Of a stretch of 64,000 nt of DNA, positions 18,101-27,200 are shown one piece after another (within the stretch, counting starts at the first letter, position 1; each line of letters begins with the position of its first letter). Both the position numbers and the translations under genes were made by a program. Under the pieces are notes generated by a model. The model did no database searches. It was not told the DNA's origin and saw only the letters and a program-made list of their open reading frames with translations. The stretch is taken from the NCBI GenBank assembly GCA_009746045.1, contig RPFO01000167.1, positions 2,985,378-3,049,377 of the forward strand. Direction: 5' to 3'. The stretch is from Mesostigma viride (taxonomy: Eukaryota; Streptophyta; Mesostigmatophyceae; Mesostigmatales; Mesostigmataceae).

Positions 18101-19797
18101 CAGTTTGCCAGTGTCCATCTGACGGCAACGCTGCCTTGCATTTGCCCTGCATGAAACCATGCGCCCCGCAGGTGGTCACAAAGGACATGCTGCAGCCGAC
18201 CAACGGCTATTTCGGGCTCCGGCTCGCGCTGCTGCTGTGCGAGCGGGTCAGCATTTACGGCTTCGTCCGCCAGTGGCAAGGCTGGTTCTCCTACCATTAC
18301 TTCAACGACGAGGAGCCCAACCACCTGCAGGTACGCGATCATTTCATTTCCAGCTCTCTTTGCTGGTCTTCTCTCGAAATGATTATTGCAAGGTGTTATT
18401 ACACGAGAGAGGGGGGGGGGGGGGGGGGGGGGATTACAGCGTCTTTGGGCAAAAGCTCTCGCTGTAAGATCTGCACGAGTTTTCTACAGATGCCGCGGCC
18501 TGTACACCCCAAGGCCCACGTTTAAGATTACCAGGTTTAAGATCTCGAGACCCTGAACTTTGGAATTTCAGGTTTAAGGTCGCAGGGCTGGTTTTGGGCA
18601 AAAAGATCTTATAGTGGGCACAAAAGGCTGGTCAGTGGTGCACGATAGACAATACGTACTCAGGTTTACCAGGTCAGGTTTAAGATCCTACCGCTCTCAA
18701 CTTTCAGAAAGTCAGCCCTGGATTCGATTTCAGGTTTAAGATCGCAGCCCTGGGTTGGGCGGACTCCATTCTCAAACGTGCGCCTGAGGGTGTGACGGTA
18801 ATCCGATCGAATGTAACAACATGGTATGATACGTGCATGAGGCCGATGAGGTGCCAATGCATGCCCAAGAGTGGGATGTCAGCATAAAAGTTCCAGAGTT
18901 CCTTTTCTGGTCCAATGTTGGGCCGTGGCCGGACACGGATCCAACGCATCCGTTGCTCAGACAGGGAGTTCGTTTCGTTGGTTGGCTGGTTTTGAATGGT
19001 AGTCGTGTCGGCCAGCTAGATAATTAAGTTTATCTGTCCTATCAACTTTTGGAGGCGCGCGGGGGGGGGGGGGATGACCATGTGTGTGGGCTGCACGCAG
19101 AAAGCAGGGTCTGAGGTCTCTAGCAATGGGACGCCTGCTAGGGATGGGGCGCACGCTAGTGATGGGGCGAACGCGTCCGAGCCGACTTGACACATGCCCA
19201 AAACCAATCCTAGAAACGCTGTCCAAGACGTGGGTCTGGGTGTCTAAGCGGATAATGAAGCTGGTGATTTGCGTTCGAACTACCTCTCTACCTGAACCTC
19301 TCCCTCTGCCTCCCCCCCCCCCCCCCGCGCCCTCCTCCCTATGCTCCTCTTTTCTCTCTCACCCTCTTTCTCAACCTCAAACTCTCCGCCCCGCCCCTCT
19401 GCCCCTCTTTCTCCCCCCCCCCCCCCCCATCCCTTTGGATATCCCCCTTCAGGTGCCGCGTGACAGCAGCGAGCTGCCCGTAATCCAGAAGCTGATCGCG
19501 GAGAACGCCGATCGTGTCCGCTTCATGCACCCCTGTGTGCTGGACGCGACCTGCCAGGGATGCTCTTCCGCCACCTACTGCGACGGCAAGGCGCCTTTCC
19601 CGCTGCCCCGGCCAGGCCACTGCCGCGTAAATGGGACCGGCTGCTTTATTGCATGCCCCAATCAGCTGCCAGCTGGCATCACCATGCTCCCTGAGGCCGC
19701 GGCGGCTTCGGCCGCCGCCGCAGAGTCGTGCGCGGTGGGCGTCATGGGCCACTGCGCCCAAGTGTTTGAGCAAGGGACGCATCCTTGTATTCCATAA
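12122..19797 (+). CDS. GT29 sialyltransferase-family glycosyltransferase
   Basis: Five exons join cleanly: 12122-13584, 15135-15282, 16970-17236, 18172-18330 and 19453-19797 (stop), in phases 2,0,0,0, for about 793 residues. Exon 2 ends SCAVVGSAGIL and exon 3 continues FGAEIDAHDAVIRFNIAP plus GFERFVGSRTT, together forming sialylmotif L. Exon 4 carries sialylmotif S (PTNGYFGLRLALLLCERVSIYGF region, residues about 635-657) and a YHYF segment matching the short motif III. The family transfers sialic acid (or, in plants, related sugars) from CMP-donors to glycans in the Golgi. A separated HxxxE-type motif VS is not obvious. Exon 1 is odd: about 400 residues of Gly/Ser/Ala-rich sequence precede the catalytic part, including poly-Gly, and a His-rich patch. 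The last exon is Cys-rich. The start codon and membrane anchor were not found and must lie in an upstream exon, so the 5' end is open. The true donor sugar cannot be inferred. Confidence 0.82.
13565..14075 (+). repeat. Splice-junction ladder after GT29 exon 1
   Basis: The true exon end reads CAGGAGTTGTACGAGTGAGT (13571-13590). Degenerate copies lie in the intron at about 13690 (CAGGAGTTTATGAGTGGGT), 13801 (CAGGTGTTGTATGAGTTAT), 13976 (CTGGAGCTGTACGAGTGAGC) and 14058 (CAGGAGTTGAAGCC). The copy near 13976 keeps a strong GTGAGC donor. Confidence 0.7.
14791..14900 (+). repeat. 18-bp tandem repeat in GT29 intron 1
   Basis: Six copies of CCTCTGTCCCTAGTCACG occur in tandem. A degenerate run of TATTATGGTTC-type repeats lies just upstream (14715-14790). 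Confidence 0.95.
15262..15712 (+). repeat. Splice-junction ladder after GT29 exon 2
   Basis: The exon end GGGCATTCTCGTCACGCAG with its donor GTGAGG (15265-15288) recurs at about 15353 (GGGCATTCTTATCACGCAG, followed by ATGAGG) and 15443 (GGGCAACTCTTATCACGCAG, followed by GTCACT). A remnant lies near 15695 (TTTCTATCACGCGGTC). Confidence 0.8.
15470..15690 (+). repeat. 69-bp minisatellite, three copies
   Basis: Nearly identical units starting CCCTCGTATAGTCGTCGGG repeat at about 15472, 15541 and 15610, with a truncated fourth start at about 15678. They lie within the ladder of GT29 intron 2. Confidence 0.95.
15830..16065 (+). repeat. About 50-bp tandem repeat in GT29 intron 2
   Basis: About five degenerate copies are visible of a unit containing GAGGCTGATGCTTGGT and CTATGGGGGGCATGC. 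Confidence 0.9.
16545..16888 (+). repeat. 21-bp tandem repeat before GT29 exon 3
   Basis: About sixteen copies of a 21-bp unit (TATCAGCTTAGCTTCAGTCGCC and variants) end about 80 bases before the exon 3 acceptor at 16969. Several units contain AG dinucleotides after pyrimidine-rich stretches. Confidence 0.95.
17207..17630 (+). repeat. Splice-junction ladder after GT29 exon 3
   Basis: The true edge ATGGTGGACCAGGCGTTTTA ends in CTG|GTAAGT at 17236. Copies follow at about 17337 (ATGGTGGACGAGTGG then GGGCTGGTGAGTC), 17446 (ATGGTGGATACGTCC then GGGCTGGTGAGC) and about 17577-17630 (a longer, disrupted copy ending GGCTTGGTAAGG). All keep GT donors. Confidence 0.85.
18079..18196 (+). repeat. 5' exon-edge copy before GT29 exon 4
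   Basis: The start of exon 4 (GTGGTCACAAAGGACATGCT, then GCAG, from 18172) is preceded about 90 bases upstream by GTGGTGACCATGGACATGCT followed by GCAG (about 18080). Both are preceded by TTTGCCCTGCAT-like sequence, so the copied unit spans the acceptor. Confidence 0.7.
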
Positions 19798-20212
19798 ACA
19801 CCTACACTGGCATAGCAGGTTGTCACCGTCTACCACAAGCTAGGGAATGTCATGGAGGAAGTAATATTGATTCTAGTCTCAATGCTTTGACACATTGGAA
19901 AACTCGTCTGTATCATGCCTTAGGCCGGCACCAAACGGCCAGGGACACCAGTGTTTTTAGTAACGTGATGCATGCATCAGAGGAGCCGACTGACACGTGC
20001 CAAAAACCCTTACTAAAAACACGGGGGGTCACAGACACGCCTGATCCTCGTTCAAGGATCACTGGTAGGCATGCTTGGCTCCAGTAAATGAGGCACTATA
20101 TGCATATGCGCCGCAAGGCCATGCTTGCAATTCAACTCCGTACATACAGGCATCCGCTCTGCGTGGCTGTCCTGTGCATTTTTGTAAATGCATGCATGCG
20201 CAATAACGAATT
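19798..20212. other. GT29 3' flank with a small inverted repeat
   Basis: No gene is seen. GTGTTTTTAGTAA (about 19951) and its reverse complement TTACTAAAAACAC (about 20011) face each other across about 50 bases, perhaps a small MITE or a terminator-like stem. Confidence 0.35.
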
Positions 20213-20263
20213 AATTGATTAAACTTGTGCTCCCGTTGGGGAGTCACGGAGTATTAACCCCGA
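20213..20263 (-). mobile_element. LINE 3'-terminal hairpin and tail (minus)
   Basis: Read on the minus strand this is GACTCCCCAACGGGAGCAC followed by an AATTAATT-like tail. It matches the 3' end of the nested insertion at 22217-22742 in the opposite orientation. Only the terminal ~50 bases are recognisable. Confidence 0.7.
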
Positions 20264-20663
20264 TTGATGGATGAATGGATGGATGGATGGATGGATGGAT
20301 GGATGGATGGATGGATGGATGGATGGATGGATGGATGGATGGATGGATGGATGGATGGATGGATGGATGGATGGATGGATGGGTGGGTGGGTGGGTGGGT
20401 GGGTGGGTGGGTGGGTGGGTGGGTGGGTGGGTGGGTGGGTGGGTGGGTGGGTGGGTGGGTGGGTGGGTGGGTGGGTGGGTGGGTGGGTGGTGGGTGGGTG
20501 GGTGGGTGGGTGGGTGGGTGGGTGGGTGGGTGGGTGGGTGGGTGGGTGGGTGGGTGGGTGGGTGGGTGGGTGGGTGGGTGGGTGGGTGGGTGGGTGGGTG
20601 GGTGGGTGGGTGGGTGGGTGGGTGGGTGGGTGGGTGGGTGGGTGGGTGCATGGATGGATGGAT
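20264..20663. repeat. (GGAT)n to (GGGT)n compound array
   Basis: GGAT repeats (to about 20380) switch to GGGT (about 20381-20646, with one 3-base slip near 20490), then return briefly to GGAT. The Trp/Val/Gly and Thr/His/Pro open frames here are repeat translations. Confidence 0.95.
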
Positions 20664-20789
20664 ATGCCGCACATGCATGCTTGGTTCACGCCTGGCCTGA
20701 GCTGCGCTATATCGAGGATCGACACAGTTATATGCAGGCCTTTTCGTGATAGACTCGGCATTAAAAAATTTAAATGAAATTATAACATG

Positions 20790-20945
20790 AGTACATGACT
20801 CCGGTGGGAGATCATGTAGCACATATTCCCGTGGATGGATGGAGGGGGGGACAAAGCCGCGAAACCGAACTAATCGAACTCTAAGCTAATCGAATCTAGA
20901 AAACCTACCTATGCTACTCAGCAAAGCGCCCCTTCCGGGAGTGAA
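20790..20945 (-). mobile_element. LINE 3' end fragment (minus)
   Basis: The minus strand shows the last codons and 3' untranslated region of the reverse-transcriptase LINE found intact at about 23895-24040: a GAGTAG-type stop context, TTTTCTAGAT, then ATATGTGCTACATGA and the terminal CTCC...GGAG hairpin. It ends near 20790. Confidence 0.7.
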
Positions 20946-20991
20946 TGCGATGTTCAAACGGAGCCGGGACCACTAGGTCAGACTAGCTCGG

Positions 20992-21277
20992 CATGGACAT
21001 GTGCTACACTAGACGCGACGGGCTCACACCCGGGCAGCCTCCTGGTTTGTCTGTAATATGGAGGCAGATAATACGCAAGGATAGATGGCAAGTAGTGATG
21101 AAGGAGACCACCCCCAAGTTTGTGGGGGCTCCGCGTGTGACCTTGTATGGCATTCATAGCGATTCGGGCCGTGGTGCCCACAACCCTGTAACTAGGACCT
21201 AGATAGCTTACACCATCCATTACATCCCATGTTCCCCTCCCACTGAGGACTTATGCACACGTGACGCAGTCACGTGT
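20992..21277 (+). mobile_element. LINE 3' end, left arm of a fold-back
   Basis: This arm is the inverted counterpart of 21372-21693 (for example ATGAAGGAGACCACCCC, CTGTAACTAGG and ACTGAGGACTTATG all recur in reverse complement). It ends with the perfect stem ACACGTGACGCAGTCACGTGT (21257-21277) and then TTAA repeats. I interpret it as the 3' end of a LINE copy meeting another copy tail to tail. Confidence 0.65.
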
Positions 21278-21325
21278 CTATTAATTAATTAATTAATTAA
21301 TTAATTAATTAATTAATTAATTAAT
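21278..21325. repeat. (TTAA)n spacer
   Basis: About eleven TTAA units form the tail that separates the two arms of the fold-back. Confidence 0.9.
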
Positions 21326-21371
21326 ATGCAGGCCGGCCGGCCTGGATTTAATAATTTGGAGAATTAATTAA

Positions 21372-21915
21372 CACGTAACAGCGTTACGTGAGCATAAGTC
21401 CTCAGTACAGTTGAATGGGATGGGATGGCCGGATCGCGAGCTAGCTAATAATCTAAGACCTAGTTACAGGGTTGTGGGCACCGCCGCACCGGCCACCCTG
21501 CCCGAATTACGTACTGTGAATGCCAAACTATACTCGGTCACACGCGGAGCCGCCACTGGCTTGGCCAGGGGTGGTCTCCTTCATTAACAATACCTGCCAC
21601 CTATCCTTGCGAACCATCTGCCTCCAGATTACAGACATGCCAGGGGGCTGCCCTGGCGTGAGCCCATTGCGACGTGGGTATATACCACATATCCATTGAT
21701 CAGAATATACCACATATCCAATAATATCCATGCCTAGTCTATCCCGGAAAGTCCACGGGTGGCGCCCCTGCCGCGCGCGGCCTAGGGCACGCCATGTGAG
21801 AACAAAACGCCCAGGTTGGGCGGGCTTGGTGCCTGCTGAGCTTAATCCATAGTGTCTACCTGATCTGTGTGTGCGAGGTGCCCGGCTAGGCCCAGGCGCC
21901 TGTGCCTGATAATAT
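21372..21915 (-). mobile_element. LINE C-terminal fragment plus 3' UTR (minus)
   Basis: Read on the minus strand, 21915-21720 encodes, across several frames, degenerate versions of the LINE C-terminal motif GHLA(R/H)T-QVDT also present at about 23600-23700. It continues into the right arm of the fold-back and ends in CACGTAACGCTGTTACGTG (complement of 21372-21390) and an AATTAATT tail. No intact frame remains. Confidence 0.6.
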
Positions 21916-21962
21916 GGGATCAAGAATATGGTAAAAATAAAATTAGATTCTAACATGACTGA

Positions 21963-23935
21963 CTGACGGCAACTACCGGGGTGTCTGCCTCCAGAGCGCC
22001 GCGCTGAAGGTCTTCATGCGCATGATGCTGCACAGGCTCCGCGCCGCGCTGGACCCACACCTGGGTGAGTCTCAGATGGGTTTCCGTCGTGGTCATAACA
22101 CTGTCATGGCTGTGTTTGTCGCGCGCCGGTTGATGGAGGAGGTGCGTCGACTTCCCCCTGATAGTTTGCCGCTGGTCTTCATTCTTGTTGACTATATCAA
22201 GGCCTTTGACACGGTTGACTATATCAAGTGCTCCGGATTGTGCTGAAGGATGCCGACAAGATGTCAGCAGCAGAGCAGGCCGCTATGTCGCACAGGGATG
22301 ATTTCCTGGCCGTATTCGACGCCGGGGGCAGCCGACAGCAGTTACACTCCATTCCGCCGCCCGGGGATATCTCAGTGATCCTCCGTGGTGTCGCCGCCAA
22401 GTATCGCCTGGCTGCCCGCACCCTCCCCACCTTGCCTCCGCGTCGGCAGCTTGCTGTCCACCGTCACGCACCGACAGTGGTCGCCGCCAGGCAGATGCTC
22501 CGCCGCAACAGAGATCCGATCGCCAAACCTGGGCTGCAAGCAGCTCTGAGGGCCGCCTACGAGCAGGCTGAGAAGGCAGATGCTCAGCAGATGGTCAAGG
22601 ACCTGCGCAGCTGCCAGCAGAAGCATGACGGCAAGGGGGCCTGGTTCTGGTACAAGCGCCTCGGGCCCATCCATCCATCCATCGGGGTTAATGCTCCATG
22701 ACTCCCCAACGGGAGCACGAGTCTAAATAATTAATTAATTAATTTGACACGGTTCTCTGGGAGGCTCTTTGGGCCATCCTAGCTCTGGATCGGGTACCAC
22801 CTGCGTTTATTGCTGCCATTCGCCGACTGTATGAGGGCTCACAGGCAGTAGTGCGGACTGCGGAGGGCACCACTCCACCATTCCCCCTTCACCACGGGGT
22901 GTGGCAAGGTTGTGTCCTGTCCCCATACCTGTTCATTATTGTCGTGGATCACGTCATGCGTCGGGCACGTGCGCGCTTTACTGCGGGTTCGAGCCAGGCT
23001 TGGACATCCTTAACGTGAAAGAGCACGGCGGGGTTATAGACCTGGTTACCGCCTTGCCGACTTGATTTATGCGGATGATACCACCCTCATCGAGAGCCCC
23101 GCGCACATTCAGACCTGGCTGGACTGCCTGGGCCTGGAGGCGCGGGCGGTGGGGCTGGAGATTAGTGTCAAAACTGAGGCGATGGTGATAGGGGCATCCA
23201 GTAAACCACCGCTGCCGCGCCTGCTCGACGGGACGGAGGTCCCGTTCCGCGACCGCTTCAAGCTGTTGGGGAGCTGGCTTCCTGACACCGCCGACGATGT
23301 GGACACCCGCATCGGCCTTGCCTGGGCCAAGCTCCGTTCGCTCACACCTTACTGGCGCTCGAAGGGCCTGGACGGGCACCGCAAGCGCATGCTCTTCAAG
23401 GTCCTCGTCCTCACGGTGCTCACGTATGGCGCCGAGCTAGGCGTGGACCCTCCCACCCAAACTGGCAGCTCGGCTCGACGGCACCGTTTACAGGATGCTC
23501 CGGCAGGTCCTTAACGTAGGTTTTTCCGAGCGTCCGTCATCAGAGTCTTTGTATCATGGCATGCCTCGTGTTTCGGACGAGATTAGGCAGCGTAGGATAG
23601 CATTTGTAGGACACCTTGCCCGCACCAGCCAGGTCGACACCACCCTTGGTCTGACCGGCCCCCAGCGGCTTGGCCAGCCAGGGCGGCACATTCTGACCTG
23701 GCCTGGCCCCGCGGACATTCCCAAAAGGGTAGGGAAACCTGTCACCAACTACGTTCAGATGTTGCTGGACGACCTAGTGGTCCCAGCCCAGTTTGAGCAC
23801 CGCATCCACTCTCTCTCCCGTCTTTGGACTGCCATGCAGGACAAGACGAGGTGGAAGAAGATTGTCAAGGCGCACACGCCCGACCCTGTGGGCAAGCCAC
23901 CTCCCCCCAAGCGGAGGAGGCGTTTTGATGAGTAG
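21963..23935 (+). pseudogene. LINE reverse transcriptase, disrupted
   Basis: Recognisable RT blocks in order are: QMGFRRGHNT (about 22074), VDYIKAFDT (about 22188), then after the nested insertion FDTVLWEALWAIL (22744), GVWQGCVLSPYLF (about 22900), the catalytic YADD box (about 23069), and a C-terminal RRIAFVGHLART segment (about 23595) ending at a stop near 23935. Reading frame changes occur at about 22985-23045 and 23440-23490, besides the insertion. The RT would copy its RNA at a nicked target; with these breaks this copy cannot be active. Family assignment beyond non-LTR is uncertain. Confidence 0.88.
22217..22742 (+). mobile_element. Nested 526-bp retroposon with 12-bp TSD
   Basis: TTTGACACGGTT occurs on both sides (22205-22216 and 22743-22754), a perfect 12-bp target-site duplication interrupting the RT motif. 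The insert carries an open segment of about 150 codons (22228-22701) resembling the linker between endonuclease and RT of LINEs (for example ALRAAYEQAEKADAQQM). It then jumps directly to a 3' end with hairpin CTCCCCAACGGGAG (22702-22715) and an AATTAATTAATT tail. It looks like an internally deleted, non-autonomous derivative. Confidence 0.8.
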
Positions 23936-24213
23936 TGTAGTTAGGATTTTCTAGATAGAATTAGGATCGTTCGATCACGCGGCTTCCCCCACCCCATCCA
24001 TCATGAAATATGTGCTACATGACCTCCCCACGGAGGCATGTTATAATTTAATTTAATTTAATTTTAATTAAATACTACTAGTATATCAATGAGACAACCA
24101 GCGCAGGCTAGTATATTATAAATGAGACAACTGTCGTTATACATAGTTCAGTATACTGGATGTGCCCAACAAGTCCTTCACTGAAACAAAAAGGTACAAG
24201 CCAGCTTACTGCA

Positions 24214-27200
24214 TCACCCCTTTGCCATCCTGGCGCACGCCGTCTTATGCCCCTCCTTCCAGTGTTTCCTCTGGCAATCGGGCGAGCAGTACTCTGCCAG
24301 CCGGCACTGAGCACACTTCCGCAGCGACTCGGCTCTCACCCCGCACCCAAAGCACGACCTTGTGATGCTGCCAGCACCTGCCCCCCAACTGGAGGATGCG
24401 CCGCTTCCTTCCATAACAGCTGTCGACCCCGTGCCAGCAGCAGCACTGCCCTTGCCTTTCCCTGCAGCCGAACTTCTCGCCGCAGAGTGCAGCCCCCCAT
24501 TCCCCTGGTGCAGGCTCCTATTCGGCCCCTGCTTCTCCATATGCGCCATCATGGCCACCATGCTCCGCATCTGCTCCATCTTAGGGAAGTCCTCGGGCCT
24601 CAGCGGCCGGAACACGGGCACGCGCAGCTTCATCGTCCGATCCGCCTCCCTGACGAGCCCTTGCAGGGTGCCGAGCTCCGCCATCAGCCCCCCGGGGCCC
24701 CTGGCCCGGCACCGACCCATGATCGCCTCTCCCAGATCTGCAAACGACTCGCACAGACGGTGGGTGTCCTCAGGAACGCCCCGCTGGAAGCGCTTGATGT
24801 GGGTGACCGCGTCGTCCGGCCGGCCAAGCATCAATGCCAGCCGGCCGATCTCACATTCAACCGCGTACGCCATGACCTCGCGGAAGTGAGCCATGCCGCC
24901 CGCGAGCGAGCCTTTTGGACCTGCCTTGTGAGCTGTACGCATTTCTCCTGTATCGGAACCTGATTCACCCACGCTGCCTGGCCCAACCGCCCCACCTGCT
25001 AACTCTGGCGGGTCATATGGCCAAAGGGATGTGCTGGCGTCCGTACGAAGCAGCTTGAGGGTGGCTTCAAGGTCGGCCATCGCGCGGGTAAGGTCACCCA
25101 GGAATACCGCGAGCAGGCCTCGCCAGCGCCGCACGGCGGGGAGCAAGCGGGGCGGCGCCGCCTGGAGCGCCAGCTCAGCGTACCTGACCCGGTCCCTCAG
25201 GTCCCTGGACGTCGCCATCTTGACGACAGCGGCGTGGAAAAACAGCGACATCGATGGTGGCGATCGTGATGATGATGACGATGCAGGTAATGATGATGGG
25301 CATGATGACGATGACGACAATGGTGACGGGCTAGATGGTGCAGCGCTGCCGCATGATCCCGTTGCCGCAGAAGGAGATGATGGGGCGGTGGAGGATGGTA
25401 CTGCCAGGTGGCCCTTTCTCAGCTCTCGGTCCATGAGGTCAAACAGCGGCTGAAACACGGGCTCCGCCACCACCTGCCCTGTCTGCTTGTCCACCACAAA
25501 TGGCATCTGGACACCCTTCTCGTCAAACAGGACCGCATTGCACAGCTCCCGGACCGCCACGCCGTACCTCCCCTCAAAGACCGCCAGCAGAGCGTTCTCA
25601 AAGTGGCGGCGCGAGTGCAGGAGCGCCCACCCCGTGTACGAGTCACAGTGGCTACGCACGTACTCCTCCAGCAGCGGCAGGTGCACAGGGAGGCCCCCAG
25701 GGATGAAGGGGTTGTCCGTATCTACACTCGCTGGCTTGTTCAGGCCCATCGCCGCCATCATGTCCTGTGTCAACCGCTCCGCCTCTTCTGGCATCTGCAA
25801 CCCCGCTGCCGCCGCCGCGGCTTTCGCCGCATCACCATCATCAGCACTATGGCTTTGCAAGGCAACCCCCCTTTTCGCAGCACTTTGGCCCCACGACGCG
25901 TGTGGGGCCCCATGCCTCTGCCCCTCGCCGCCGCCCCCACCAGTCACGCGGCCGGTAGCATTACCGACGGATGGGCGATCCTGGATGGCTTCCGTTGGAT
26001 CGACAGCGGCCTCTGGCTCACCGCCGAGCCCTGCATCCTCCTCACCTCCCCCGCTGACATCAGCGCCGCCATCAACGCCACCCACGTCCCCCCTGGCCAG
26101 CCGCGCCGTCAGCGCGTCCAGGTCCCACCGGGCCCCTGGTACATCCCCGGCCACCGCCCGGGAGAGCAAGCGCTGCGCCGCCCGCAGATCCCTGCCCCGT
26201 GCCGGCTGCTTCCCTGCCAAGTACCGCCCCGCCAGGTGGCAGGCTTGTGGGTTTCCCATTTCCGCGGCAGGCAGCAGGAACCGCTTGTGGGCCTCTTCTT
26301 CCCTCCCCTTGGCTATAAATAGTGCGCCTACGTCGACCAGCGTGTGCGCCACGGGTTCCGGGTCGGATGGGTTATTGTTGGAAGGCATGTCCAGACGGGA
26401 GTCGCCATGGGCCGTGGATGATGAAGACCTCGCCGATGAGGAGGAGGAGTTGGAAGACGAGGAGGATGTCATTAGTCGTGCCGCCCTCTCCGCCAGCAGC
26501 GCTGCCTCCCTCTCCAGCTGGGTCGGCTCACGGCAACGCGCCAGCTGTTCCATCAGCATCTCTCGGTAGTCCGTCACAAGGACCAAGCTCGGCGGCTTGC
26601 CCTCCACGAACACCTCGAAACTTGGCGGCGCTTCGCCCCCCATGGCTGCCTCCACCTCCCGAATCAAGCCTTCCTGGTCCATCCCCCCATCCCTTGCCCT
26701 CTGTATCTCCAAACACAGCCCCGCCTCCATGCACAACGTGCTCCCCTGGACACGTCCCTTCCCCGCCGCCTCCTCACGAGATCGCGCCACCTGTACGTGC
26801 CGCCGCACCGCCTCCAACATGGCCACCCCCTGCGCCCCCGGCTGTTCCTTCGCGAGCATGACCAGGCCGCCCACCGCAAGCAAGTCCCCCGCCGCCGCCG
26901 CTTTGTCCAGCCAAACGGTTGCCTCTTTAACGTCCCTGGCGCAGCCCGTCCCGTCCCTCAGGTGGGCGCCCAGGTTGACCATGGCACGCGCGTAGCCCAG
27001 CTCAGCTGCTCGTCGGTACCACACAACCGCCTCTTCTTCGCGGCACTGCATTGACATCGCACCGTCGTCGTCCTGCGCCTCCTTGTCTCCCACCACTGCC
27101 GGGGTGGCCGTCTGATTGTCGGGACGGGCCAGCTGCGTGAGCAGGCTGGCCAGGTTGTTCATGCCCAGCGGGTACCCCCCTTGTGCCGCCGCACGCAGCC

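Larger units (their letters stand above)
21963..24075 (+). mobile_element. 5'-truncated non-LTR retrotransposon (LINE)
   Basis: The element starts inside the reverse transcriptase (NYRGVCLQSAALKVF) and runs through the RT, a C-terminal domain and a short 3' UTR. It ends with ATATGTGCTACATGA, the hairpin CCTCCCCACGGAGG (24023-24036) and an AATTTAATT-type tail. It is interrupted by a 526-bp insertion at 22217-22742. No target duplication for the host copy was identified. Confidence 0.85.

Noticed and set aside
20219-20822. THPP-repeat and GGWV-repeat open frames
   Set aside because: Repeat translations of (GGGT)n/(GGAT)n on both strands, with no independent coding sign.
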